The notes beneath the pieces were generated by a model. It was not told the origin of the DNA, did no database searches, and saw nothing but the letters and a program-made list of their open reading frames with translations. Shown one piece after another: positions 9,836 to 18,020 of a stretch of 64,000 nt of DNA. The position numbers and the translations under genes are program-made. Positions within the stretch are counted from its first letter, which is position 1; each line of letters begins with the position of its first letter. Source of the stretch: Betaproteobacteria bacterium (GTDB lineage: Bacteria; Pseudomonadota; Gammaproteobacteria; Burkholderiales; Sulfuricellaceae); contig JAJFTF010000055.1 of assembly GCA_021373185.1 (NCBI GenBank), positions 62,001-126,000 of the forward strand. Direction: 5' to 3'.

Positions 9836-9870
9836 AAAAAAACAAAAGCCACAGAGTTCGATCTGTGGCC
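9836..9870 (-). terminator. attenuator terminator in the leader of the DMT transporter gene
   Basis: On the minus strand the arms GCCACAGA (9869-9862) and TCTGTGGC (9855-9848) form a perfect 8-bp stem with a 6-base loop. TTTTGTTTTTTT follows at 9847-9836. The structure lies only 33 bases before the transporter start and 36 bases after the leader-peptide stop, so it terminates leader RNA and not an upstream gene. The same TGTGGCC string occurs inside the leader-peptide codons (9924-9918) and could pair with the 5' arm instead. Confidence 0.82.
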
Positions 9871-9906
9871 TTGGCGGAAACTGCTGAAATTTACAGTGCT
9901 TGAACG

Positions 9907-9996
9907 CTAATTTTCCGGGCCACACAACGTAACGCGCCACGCCATGCAGGCGCAGGGGCGAAATTGAAAACGGCGGACGGATAGAAATAAATTCAT
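9907..9996 (-). CDS. putative 29-residue leader peptide with Cys codons (leaderless)
   Basis: A short frame ATG...TAG that begins exactly six bases after the -10 box GATAAT, so the predicted transcript starts at the A of the ATG. The peptide carries R8-R9, then R13-P14-C15-A16-C17, W20-R21 and C25, an unusual density of Cys and Arg codons. Codons 24-27 contain TGTGGCC, which is complementary to the 5' arm of the following terminator. A ribosome stalled at C15 or C17 would leave this segment free (antiterminator), and one that reached the stop would cover it. I do not recognise the peptide as a named family; its coding status is inferred from this geometry. Confidence 0.6.
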   Translation of the reverse strand: MNLFLSVRRFQFRPCACMAWRVTLCGPEN

Positions 9997-10002
9997 GCGT
10001 CA

Positions 10003-10032
10003 ATTATCAAGCGGCGGGAGCAATCATGTCAA
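10003..10032 (-). promoter_or_regulatory. sigma70-type promoter for the leader peptide and DMT transporter
   Basis: On the minus strand TTGACA (10032-10027), an 18-base spacer and GATAAT (10008-10003) form a strong promoter. The start point predicted about seven bases downstream coincides with 9996, the first base of the leader-peptide ATG. The divergent ylqF gene begins 80 bases away. Confidence 0.72.
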
Positions 10033-10111
10033 CAGCAAAAAATGCATGCAAAACATGACGAGATGCGTCGCGGAGTGTAGAATAAGCATTTGATTAAATA
10101 GTTGATTCAGA

Positions 10112-11026
10112 ATGTCTATTAACTGGTTTCCCGGCCACATGGTCTCGGCACGCAAAAAAGCGGCTGAAACCATGGAGCGCATTGATATCGTCATCGAAGT
10201 ATTGGACGCCCGCCTGCCCGAGGCCAGCAGCAACCCGATGATTCAAGAGTTGCGCATGCACCGCCAGCGCCCCTGTCTGAAAATCCTCAACAAGTCCGAC
10301 CTGGCCGACCCGGTCGCCACCCAAGCCTGGCTCAACTTCTATAACCGCCAGAAAGGCGTCAAGGCCGTGGCGCTATCCTGCAAGAAACCGGGAGATGTCG
10401 CCAAGGTGCCCGGCTTGTGCCAGGAAATCGCCCCGCACCGCGGCACCAACCTGAAACCGTTGCGCATGATGATCATGGGCATCCCCAACGTCGGCAAATC
10501 AACCCTGATGAACGCCCTGCTGAAGCGTCGGGTGGCGGCAGTGGGCGACGAACCGGCGGTAACCAAGACGCAGCAGCGCTTCGACCTGAACGACCGGATG
10601 TCGATCACCGACACGCCCGGCTTGATGTGGCCGAAAATCGAGCATGATAGCGACGGCTACTTGCTGGCCGCGAGCCACGCGATAGGACGTAATGCCGTAA
10701 TCGACGAGGAAGTGGCCACCTTTCTCGCTGAAATCCTGTTGGCTCGCTACCCCAATTTGTTATCCGCCCGCTATAACTGCGCCACGGAAGGAATGGATGG
10801 CGCATCGGTCATCGAGGCGGTCGCCAAACGACGCGGCATTCTTCTCAAAGGCGGCGCGCCCGACTTGGAGAAAGCCGCCCTCACGCTACTTAAAGACTAC
10901 CGCACCGGTGCGCTGGGACGTATCACCCTGGAGACACCGGAAACTCGTAGCGTCATGCTAGAAATGCATGCCCCCGCCAAAAATAAAACAGAGGCCAATT
11001 CGCCGACCGCTTCGCACGCCGAATGA
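10112..11026 (+). CDS. ylqF: ribosome biogenesis GTPase YlqF/RbgA
   Basis: A circularly permuted GTPase of 304 aa that helps late assembly of the large ribosomal subunit. The permuted order is visible: the G4 motif NKSD near residue 61 comes before the G1 P-loop GIPNVGKST near 123-131, then G3 DTPGLMWPK near 167. The N-terminus MSINWFPGHM is typical of the family, and the C-terminal RNA-binding ANTAR-like region follows. The stop lies just before ycaO, whose ATG at 11059 is 32 bases downstream, so they may be co-transcribed. Confidence 0.92.
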   Translation: MSINWFPGHMVSARKKAAETMERIDIVIEVLDARLPEASSNPMIQELRMHRQRPCLKILNKSDLADPVATQAWLNFYNRQKGVKAVALSCKKPGDVAKVPGLCQEIAPHRGTNLKPLRMMIMGIPNVGKSTLMNALLKRRVAAVGDEPAVTKTQQRFDLNDRMSITDTPGLMWPKIEHDSDGYLLAASHAIGRNAVIDEEVATFLAEILLARYPNLLSARYNCATEGMDGASVIEAVAKRRGILLKGGAPDLEKAALTLLKDYRTGALGRITLETPETRSVMLEMHAPAKNKTEANSPTASHAE

Positions 11027-11058
11027 CATCTCCGGCAACCAGCCAGCAGGATATCCAC

Positions 11059-12771
11059 ATGAACAAAGAGAACTTCATTGCGGGCAAGGATGCTTCGCTG
11101 GAATCGACCATTGATGCCATGCACAGCAAGCTAAGCGCGCTGAATTTTCACATCGAGGAATGTTCCTGGCTAAACCCGGTAGAGGGCATCTGGTCAGTGC
11201 ACATTCGTGAACGCGACTGCCCTTTACTGTTCACCAACGGCAAGGGAGCGTCAAAGCAGGCGGCGTTAGCAAGCGCACTGGGCGAATTTTTTGAACGTCT
11301 CTCCTGCAATTATTTCTGGTCGCATTATTACTTGGGCGAAACGCATACCCGGCGCGGGTTCACCCATTACCCGCAGGAAAAGTGGTTTGATCCGGGCAGC
11401 GACGAATGGCCGGATGACCTGCTCACGCCGGAATTGCGTGAATTCTACAACCCGGACGGCAGTATTGACGCTGATATGCTGGTCGACCTCAACTCAGGCG
11501 ATGGCGAAGGCCGCATTTGTGCCCTGCCCTTCGCCCGGAGTCGCGATGGTGTGAACGTATGGTTCCCTGTGAACATCATCGGCAACCTGTATGTCAGCAA
11601 TGGCATGGCAGCGGGCAATACTCCTGCTGAAGCTCGTACCCAAGCATTGTCTGAAATTTTCGAACGTCATATCAAATTTCGCATCATCAGCGAAGGATTA
11701 TGCCTGCCGGATGTGCCGAGTGAGGTGATTGCGCGTTATCCGCGTATTGAGGCCGGTATCCTCGCATTGCGCAAGGCGGGCTTCGGCATCTTGGTTAAGG
11801 ATGCCTCGCTGGGTGGCCTATATCCGGTGATGAATGTAACCTTGCTCAATCCGCACGATCAGGGCTGTTTTTCCAGCTTTGGTGCTCATCCGCGTTTTGA
11901 AATCGCGCTTGAACGCGCACTCACGGAATTGCTGCAAGGTCGCGCACTGGATGCGCTGGGCGGCTTTCCCGAGCCGGGGTTTGACCTCGAGGAAATTGCC
12001 AGTTCGCCTAATCTGGAAATTCATTTTGTCGATTCCAGCGGCATCATCAGTTGGAACTTCCTTGGCGACACCCCTGATTTCGAATTCAGCGACTGGAACT
12101 TCAGCACCACTACCGCTGAAGACTATGCATGGCTGACCGAGTGCATCCACGCCGAAGGCCATGATATCTATATCGCCGACCATACCCATCTGGGTGTTTA
12201 TGCCTGCCGGGTAATCGTGCCCGGCATGTCCGAAATTTATCCGGTCGACGATCTGGAATGGGAAAACAACAGCATCGGCAACATCATCCGTCCCGCCATC
12301 CTGCACCTGTCCGATCTGGATGAGAATGAATGTGCCGATCTGCTGGAGTCTCTCAATGAACTGGGGCTGGATGACCAGCGACCAGTCGCAGCGATCATCG
12401 GCATGGCAGCCGACGCCGATTCCTTGTGGCGAGATTTGCGCGTCGGCGAGCTGAAAACCCTGCTGGCACTGGCAATCGGCAATGAAGAAGCGGTTCGCGA
12501 GGGATGCGACTGGATCCATCATTTCGAGCAATTGGATCAGCGCCGCAGAAATGTTTACCGCTGTATCGAGAACTTGCTTGACATGACCGACACCGTGCCT
12601 TATCGCAACGCCCTGTTGCACCTGTATGGCGCTGACACACTGCAACAGGCGCAAGCCCTGCTCGACAGAAAACAGCATTTCTTCGGCCTGCAATCGCCGG
12701 GAATGGCGCTTGCAGGCTGCGATATGCACCAGCGCTTGCTTGCTGCTTATAACAAGCTACATGCAACATAA
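11059..12771 (+). CDS. ycaO: YcaO protein (ribosomal S12 methylthiotransferase accessory factor)
   Basis: A 570-residue YcaO-fold protein closely like E. coli YcaO, from FIAGKDASLE and EECSWLNPVEGIWSVHIR onward. YcaO proteins use ATP to activate amide backbones; the E. coli member enhances RimO-dependent beta-methylthiolation of ribosomal protein S12. ATP-site motifs TNGKGA, ALASALGEFFERLS and ALSEIFERH are visible, followed by the C-terminal ~180-residue TPR-like region. AGGA at 11049-11052 supports the ATG at 11059. An ATG at 11023 would overlap ylqF by four bases but has no ribosome site. No azoline peptide or maturation genes lie nearby, so a role in natural-product synthesis is unlikely. 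rimO is not in the window. Confidence 0.9.
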   Translation: MNKENFIAGKDASLESTIDAMHSKLSALNFHIEECSWLNPVEGIWSVHIRERDCPLLFTNGKGASKQAALASALGEFFERLSCNYFWSHYYLGETHTRRGFTHYPQEKWFDPGSDEWPDDLLTPELREFYNPDGSIDADMLVDLNSGDGEGRICALPFARSRDGVNVWFPVNIIGNLYVSNGMAAGNTPAEARTQALSEIFERHIKFRIISEGLCLPDVPSEVIARYPRIEAGILALRKAGFGILVKDASLGGLYPVMNVTLLNPHDQGCFSSFGAHPRFEIALERALTELLQGRALDALGGFPEPGFDLEEIASSPNLEIHFVDSSGIISWNFLGDTPDFEFSDWNFSTTTAEDYAWLTECIHAEGHDIYIADHTHLGVYACRVIVPGMSEIYPVDDLEWENNSIGNIIRPAILHLSDLDENECADLLESLNELGLDDQRPVAAIIGMAADADSLWRDLRVGELKTLLALAIGNEEAVREGCDWIHHFEQLDQRRRNVYRCIENLLDMTDTVPYRNALLHLYGADTLQQAQALLDRKQHFFGLQSPGMALAGCDMHQRLLAAYNKLHAT

Positions 12772-12967
12772 GGTTAGCCAAAGGCGAAAAAAATTTGTAG
12801 AATTTCACGAATGACCGGCAATCACTATCCCACCAGCCTTCGGAATGAGCTAAGCTTATGCTGGACACCACTAGAAAATTGCGGCAAAGTAGAAAATTCA
12901 TGGGGACAGCATAAAACCATGGCGAATTAAATCGCTGTAACATTACCGCTGCTTCTTGCCGGAACGC
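12772..12967. other. intergenic region with an inverted repeat, possible IS relic
   Basis: No gene is seen here. TTATGCTG at 12856-12863 and CAGCATAA at 12907-12914 form a perfect 8-bp inverted repeat. The inner bases (GGACACC and TGGGGA) resemble insertion-sequence ends. The 43-base interior has no coding capacity. The evidence for an IS origin is weak. Confidence 0.3.
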
Positions 12968-12997
12968 TTGGCTTGACAGCCAATTTTGCCCTACAAT
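12968..12997 (+). promoter_or_regulatory. probable promoter of the HU gene
   Basis: TTGGCT at 12968-12973 and TACAAT at 12992-12997 are 18 bases apart. A better TTGACA at 12973-12978 is too close to the -10 box (13 bases). The start would fall near 13004, about 30 bases before the HU start codon. Confidence 0.55.
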
Positions 12998-13034
12998 ACT
13001 TTTTTATTTTTTAACCACGATGGGAGATAACAAG

Positions 13035-13328
13035 ATGAACAAAGCTGAACTTATCGATGCCGTAGCCAAATCGACCAAGCAGACCAAGGCTCAGGCCGAA
13101 ACCACCTTGAATGCCTTGATGGCCGCCGTGCAACAATCGCTGACCAAAGGCAACTCCGTCCAGTTGATCGGTTTCGGTACCTTTGCTGTTGAAGAACGCG
13201 CAGCCCGTATCGGTCGTAATCCTGCCACCGGCAAGGAACTGAAGATTCCTGCCAAGAAAGTCGTTAAGTTCAAGGTTGGCAGCAAGCTGAAAGATGCTGT
13301 TGCCGGCGCCAAGGCCAAAAAGAAATAA
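13035..13328 (+). CDS. hupB: HU-family histone-like DNA-binding protein
   Basis: A 97-residue nucleoid protein that binds and bends DNA as a dimer. It begins MNKAELIDAVA and has the family signature GFGTFAVEERAARIGRNP in the DNA-embracing arm, with a Lys-rich end GAKAKKK. GGGAG at 13022-13026 sets the ATG at 13035 as the start; an ATG at 13020 lies before that site. It is a single-gene unit with its own promoter and strong terminator. Confidence 0.95.
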   Translation: MNKAELIDAVAKSTKQTKAQAETTLNALMAAVQQSLTKGNSVQLIGFGTFAVEERAARIGRNPATGKELKIPAKKVVKFKVGSKLKDAVAGAKAKKK

Positions 13329-13358
13329 TTAAAAAACAAGCATTAAACAGTAACTCCA

Positions 13359-13398
13359 AACAAGGCGGCCACTAGAAATAGTGGTCGCCTTGTTTTTT
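13359..13398 (+). terminator. Rho-independent terminator of the HU gene
   Basis: A 16-bp stem (13359-13374 with 13379-13394, one G-T pair) is capped by a GAAA tetraloop and followed by a T run. It is the strongest terminator in the window, as fits a highly expressed gene. Confidence 0.95.
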
Positions 13399-13513
13399 AT
13401 TGCCGCCATAAACCCTTGCCGCTGTGGCCTGCCAGCCCAAGCCTTTTCTCAAACTCACCCGTTTCAGGGTAAAATGCTGAATTTTTCCGCATATCAGAGG
13501 CACGCATCAGGTA

Positions 13514-16500
13514 ATGGATATTATGGATTTTAATCAATTTCTGGGGTTGGGCAAGAATTCAGAAGACCCGCAAGAAACCCGCAACCGCCTGCAACTTTAC
13601 ATCAACCTGAAGTTGTCTTCGTCGGGGCAACCTCCTTGCCTGGAAGGCAAGAGCAGCGATTTCCTTGCAGTTGCGGAAAACCTGCTGAAAAGTTACCGGG
13701 AAAAATCCCGCTTGTTGAGCGGCTATCTTTGCCCGCCCGACCAGCGTATCCAGACCTTTCTCGACGACTACCTCGCCGATGCCGTAACCGGTGCCGTGCC
13801 ACGGCTACCGGAAAATACGCTGGTACTCGACCGCCATGGCGTAGCCAGAGAACTTTCCCTGCCGATCAGTAAAAACGAATACAAGAGCGAGTATGTCAGC
13901 AGCTACCGCCTCCATAATGGCGTTTTGCACAACCCGGTCAGCGACCGGCGCACGACCAAAGGCTTGTTCCACGTAGCCGAAGGCGGCCTGCCGATCCCCG
14001 GCGACAAGAAAGCCGTGCCCAAGGCAACCTTTGCGCGGTTGCTGCAAGAAGCGCTAACCCCGCCGGAGCACCTGTTATGCCTGCCCTTCACCCAAGGACA
14101 GCCGCACGAAGCCAAGATGTTCGCTTCATTGCTGTTGCGTCCGGTGGTGTGCCCGGAAATCCCAGGTCGCGAACCGGAAAAAAGCATGGAAATCCGTTTC
14201 TTTGCGCCTGGCAGCCTGGTAAGCAACCTGGATTTTGTGGAAAGCATATTCGGCAACGGCGGCAACCCCGTTCTTGCATCGACGGATGCGGGACTGGATG
14301 TAGGTCACTGGTCGGGGCACTCCGGCTGCGTAATTCTGGCGCCACACCTGGCCCGGTTCACCAAGAAAGCGCTGGGGCTTCCCCACCATGACAAAGCGAC
14401 TCCGCGTCAGCGCACCGATGGCATGTGCTGGCGCGAGGAGAGCGATCTCTACAACGATGGCAATGCATTCAAAATCACGGCGCGGGACGAACGGGGCATC
14501 ATCGTCACTATCGTTGCCGACAACTACTTCGGCTATTGCAAAAAAGAGGTCAAGACCCAGATCAGCTACGCAGCCAACCTTTTCGGCCTTGCCGAAGAAG
14601 AACATGCCGGCGGCGCCTTGGCGTTCCCGCGCCATAATCATGGTGAAGAATATGGCGTGGACAGCCGCACTCGCGCTCCCGAATACAGTTTCGAAGATAC
14701 CGCAGCCCGCTACGGCGAACTGATGAACCTGCAGCCGGAAGGCTATGGCATCGACAAACTCCACCCGGAAGTGATCTATGTGCCTCAGGATCTGCGCATG
14801 GACCTTTCCAGCCAGACCATTACCTGGTTGAAAGACGATGTCCGGCAGTGCATCAAGCTGCGCCCCGGCAAGATCTACGTGCAGCCCAACGGCTACAAGA
14901 TCGAAATGAAGAAACACCCGGGCGCGCCCAGTTGGCGTCTGGTCGGCACCGATCAGGAAGGCACGTTTTGCCACAAGCCCTGCACGGTTTCCGGCGGCGG
15001 CAAGTCCGAAATATCCAAGTCACTGAACGATGCCGTGATATACGGCCCGCTGTTCGTGGCCAACCTGGAACATGATCTTGGCCTGGTAGAAGGCATATTC
15101 CAGAGCGACTACGCCAACCGCTTCAAGGCCGGATTCGAACATGAAGACAGAGACCCTTCCCGCAAGCTGCTGGGTACCGAGCGCAGCCTGGGGTCGGTGA
15201 TCAAGGTGCTCACGCCCTCCCCTTCCTATACCGATGAATTCAATGCCTGGCTAGACGGCATCCCGGATCGCATCCTGGCGCTGGCATTCATCATCAAGCG
15301 CATGTACCTGCCGGAATGGGGCGACGACTGGCGCAAGCAGCTATCTGTTGATTTCCTGAACGGGCATCCGGGTCATGAACTCAAGCTCGGCGACCGCAAA
15401 CTGATGGGTTCATATTTGCGCGTCGGTTTCGCTCAAAATGGCGGCTGGAATGTTTTCAAGTTGCGGCAGGATTTTATCGCTGCGGAAAAAATCCAGATGG
15501 AGGACGACATTACCGCGTCCGTCGTCGTTCCGGCCGAATCGCTGCCCAACTCCTCGCCGAAAAGCGCCGATCCAAGCGTCAAGCTGGTGCGAAATTGCGA
15601 ATATCGCCTGTTCCAGCGCCCGGATGATGCGGTGCATCGCGGCTTCGACCGCCAAACCGAGGCAGACATGGCGTTGAGCGATAATTTCCTGGCCAATTTC
15701 GAGCCCCTTAAAGACGAGTCGCTGGCGGAAATTCTCGATGATGTCGTGGGTTTCGACCTGTACACGGAGCCGATGCGCCGGGTACTGCAAGAAGCCTATA
15801 AGGCCGGCGACTACGTGGTGTCATCGGCGCATCCGCGCTTGGTTGATGGCAAGCCGAGCAAGAACCCGCGCTATCTGCAATTGAGGCCCGATCTGGCCAA
15901 ACCGGTGCGTCGTTACGTCGCCGAAATCGGTGCCCGTTTCAATCGTCGGGTGCCTTTGGGTATGCCCGTGATTGAGCCAGTCAACGCAGTCCTGGTTGGC
16001 CGCCGCAACAATCCGCCGGAACCCGGTATCCGACCCTTGGCAGTCTATAATCCGATCCATTATCAGGAACTGCCCGAGCTGTTCATGGATTTCATCTGCA
16101 GCCTGACGGGCAAGTCGCCCTCCACCACCGGAGCAGGTAGCGAAGGCGCGCTCACCAAGGGCCCGTTCAATGCGCTGCGACCGACTGCGGATCTCAACAA
16201 CACGCTGGTTTCCTTCATTCTTACCGGCTACGCAGGCTACTCAACGGCAGCCGGGTATATCGGTCCCAAGTTTCGCGTCAATCACGACATCAGCCTGCTG
16301 GTGCCGGAAATCTGGTCACGCCTGCCGGCCAAACAACGCGACCCAAGCTTCCTGATCGAAACGGGCTGCCTGGAAAAAATCGACGATTTCCAATATGAAG
16401 GCCGCCTGATCCAGGCAAGCCGTCTGGGCTATCGCATCACCGAACGTTTCGTCCACGGCTTCATGGGCAAGATGTTCGATGCGCCCAGGGCGGTTTTCGG

Positions 16501-16987
16501 CGAGCAGATTCTGCGGCCAGAGACCCAGGATCTGGCGGTATTCGTGGACGGCGTGGAAAATATTGTCGAGGCCCAGCAAAAGGTTGCCACATGCTATCTG
16601 GAAGACGGCAGCGTGGACGATGCCTGCCCGCCGCTGAAAGCCCTGCTGCACATTATGGCCACCGGCAGCTACGAGGGGCGCGACGTCCACGACCCGGCCA
16701 TCCGCGCCCTATTTAGCCGGGATGCGCTACTCGCTTCAGACTGGTACCGCGAACGGCTGGAAACCAAACAGATGCGGGATATCGCGCTGTGGCAGCGTCA
16801 CATCGATTACTTGAACGCTTTTGCCTCGCGTACGAGCCATCAGGACATGGTGGAACGACTGGATATTCAGAAGCGACTGGAAGATGCCAAGGCGGGGCTG
16901 GAACGGGTAAAGAACACGGCCTATTTGCACAGCCTGCAAGGCACCATCGGCGCCGACCCAATGCGACCGGTGCGCTCTACGAACTGA
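13514..16987 (+). CDS. large protein resembling PPi-type phosphoenolpyruvate carboxykinase
   Basis: A 1157-residue cytoplasmic protein with no membrane segments. Its size and its Gly-rich phosphate-loop-like motif TVSGGGKSEISKS (near residue 490) agree with the PPi-dependent PEPCK family known from Entamoeba and Propionibacterium. A second block near 864 (TGKSPSTTGAGSEGALTKG, then FNALRPTADLNNTL) fits the same family. That enzyme interconverts oxaloacetate + PPi and PEP + CO2 + Pi. The motif lacks the full Walker A spacing, as expected for a PEPCK-like loop and not a normal ATPase. I assign this from memory of family features, not from an alignment. It stands alone after the HU terminator. 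Two ATG codons (13514, 13523) are possible; the first is taken. Confidence 0.55.
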   Translation: MDIMDFNQFLGLGKNSEDPQETRNRLQLYINLKLSSSGQPPCLEGKSSDFLAVAENLLKSYREKSRLLSGYLCPPDQRIQTFLDDYLADAVTGAVPRLPENTLVLDRHGVARELSLPISKNEYKSEYVSSYRLHNGVLHNPVSDRRTTKGLFHVAEGGLPIPGDKKAVPKATFARLLQEALTPPEHLLCLPFTQGQPHEAKMFASLLLRPVVCPEIPGREPEKSMEIRFFAPGSLVSNLDFVESIFGNGGNPVLASTDAGLDVGHWSGHSGCVILAPHLARFTKKALGLPHHDKATPRQRTDGMCWREESDLYNDGNAFKITARDERGIIVTIVADNYFGYCKKEVKTQISYAANLFGLAEEEHAGGALAFPRHNHGEEYGVDSRTRAPEYSFEDTAARYGELMNLQPEGYGIDKLHPEVIYVPQDLRMDLSSQTITWLKDDVRQCIKLRPGKIYVQPNGYKIEMKKHPGAPSWRLVGTDQEGTFCHKPCTVSGGGKSEISKSLNDAVIYGPLFVANLEHDLGLVEGIFQSDYANRFKAGFEHEDRDPSRKLLGTERSLGSVIKVLTPSPSYTDEFNAWLDGIPDRILALAFIIKRMYLPEWGDDWRKQLSVDFLNGHPGHELKLGDRKLMGSYLRVGFAQNGGWNVFKLRQDFIAAEKIQMEDDITASVVVPAESLPNSSPKSADPSVKLVRNCEYRLFQRPDDAVHRGFDRQTEADMALSDNFLANFEPLKDESLAEILDDVVGFDLYTEPMRRVLQEAYKAGDYVVSSAHPRLVDGKPSKNPRYLQLRPDLAKPVRRYVAEIGARFNRRVPLGMPVIEPVNAVLVGRRNNPPEPGIRPLAVYNPIHYQELPELFMDFICSLTGKSPSTTGAGSEGALTKGPFNALRPTADLNNTLVSFILTGYAGYSTAAGYIGPKFRVNHDISLLVPEIWSRLPAKQRDPSFLIETGCLEKIDDFQYEGRLIQASRLGYRITERFVHGFMGKMFDAPRAVFGEQILRPETQDLAVFVDGVENIVEAQQKVATCYLEDGSVDDACPPLKALLHIMATGSYEGRDVHDPAIRALFSRDALLASDWYRERLETKQMRDIALWQRHIDYLNAFASRTSHQDMVERLDIQKRLEDAKAGLERVKNTAYLHSLQGTIGADPMRPVRSTN

Positions 16988-17037
16988 CCATGATTTTGCA
17001 GGTGAGCCTAACGGCGCACCTGCATTTCTTTCCAAGG

Positions 17038-17451
17038 CTACTTCTTCGACTTGCAGACATAGTTGAATACAGACTCTTCAATGCTGTCTGGTGAAACGGC
17101 GGTATCTTCGGGGTCCTGGATCGTCTGCTTGCTGATCAGCTCCATTTTCTCGTTCCTGGCTTCAACCGTAAGTTTCGAAGTGGTTCGCTTGTCGCAATCA
17201 GCCTTGCCCGCTATCACAAGATATTTGATCCCATGTTTCCCGATGTGGTAGTCATTCACATCGCCGAAGGCGTGACGTGTAACATAAGTAACGACTGAGG
17301 ACGAGCTTTTAATGCTGGATTTATCAATCTCGCGGACATGGTCGCCGACTTGAATCACGGGCTCCCAATCGGTCGCCTGCGCCGAAATGGCGGTAGCGAA
17401 TCCCAAAACAAGAACAGCAACTGCTGTACGAATTCTCAATGCTCTGAACAT
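17038..17451 (-). CDS. secreted hypothetical protein (surface-adhesin E-like size and layout)
   Basis: A 137-residue protein with a signal peptide (basic MFRALRIRTA, hydrophobic AVLVLGFATAISA, cleavage near AQA). The mature part begins DWEPVIQVGDHVREIDKSSIK. It carries two Cys residues, one near the middle (KADCDKRT) and one at the end (NYVCKSK), which could form a disulfide in the periplasm. GAGG precedes the ATG at 17451. The layout resembles small periplasmic proteins that compare a stored value with lines of the form 'tyrosine-valine-threonine', but I cannot name a function. It is convergent with the PEPCK-like gene and divergent from the ankyrin gene. Confidence 0.75.
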   Translation of the reverse strand: MFRALRIRTAVAVLVLGFATAISAQATDWEPVIQVGDHVREIDKSSIKSSSSVVTYVTRHAFGDVNDYHIGKHGIKYLVIAGKADCDKRTTSKLTVEARNEKMELISKQTIQDPEDTAVSPDSIEESVFNYVCKSKK

Positions 17452-17533
17452 CAATTTACACCTCTCTCAATTCACATTAAACTTGCCGCCGCTGCCATCA
17501 TACCAAACGCCATACCAACAAGAGGATAGAACC

Positions 17534-18019
17534 ATGAAAAAGAACCACCAGATCAGCATTGGCTGGATTGGCGTTGCCGCCATTTTCCTTTTATTCTCTG
17601 CCGCTAGCGTTCACGCCGCAGGCACTATTTTTGAAGTTACCAAGGACGGCAGTAAACAGGAAGTGGAAAAAATGCTTGCCGCCAACAAGAATCTCGTCAA
17701 CGCACGTAACGAGCTCGGTTCAACGCCACTGCACGTAGCAGCCGGCGTTCCCGATCCGGAAATCGCCAAACTGCTGGTCGCCAAAGGTGCCGACGTCAAT
17801 GCAAAAGACAAGAGCAACACTACGCCAATGCATATTTCCGCCTACACCGGTAAAAAGGAGCTGGTCGAATTTTTCCTGTCCAAAGGCGCTGACGCCTATG
17901 CCAAGGACTTCAAGGGAGAAACGCCGCGCGATTTTGCCGAGCACTCGCTGAACAAGGAGATCAAAGACATTTTGGTCATGTGGATGCTGAAACACCCGCA
18001 GCCGGCCAAGAAGAAATAA
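17534..18019 (+). CDS. exported ankyrin-repeat protein
   Basis: A 161-residue protein with a signal peptide (WIGVAAIFLLFSAASVHA, cleavage before AGTIFE) and about three ankyrin repeats. Hallmark lines are GSTPLHVAAGVPDPEIAKLLVAK, NTTPMHISAYTGKKELVEFFL and GETPRDFAEHS. Periplasmic ankyrin proteins act as protein-binding scaffolds, some protecting catalase or envelope enzymes; the partner here is unknown. AGAGGAT at 17521 sets the ATG at 17534, and the longer upstream frame is not used. The stop meets the convergent ABC transporter gene. Confidence 0.9.
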   Translation: MKKNHQISIGWIGVAAIFLLFSAASVHAAGTIFEVTKDGSKQEVEKMLAANKNLVNARNELGSTPLHVAAGVPDPEIAKLLVAKGADVNAKDKSNTTPMHISAYTGKKELVEFFLSKGADAYAKDFKGETPRDFAEHSLNKEIKDILVMWMLKHPQPAKKK

Positions 18020-18020
18020 G

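Noticed and set aside
9803-10003. Longer N-terminus for the DMT transporter from TTG at 10003
   Set aside because: The extra residues run through the leader peptide and the terminator, and a good GGGAG site marks 9802.
11818-12729. Open frame of 303 codons opposite ycaO
   Set aside because: Antisense shadow; ycaO is clearly the gene.
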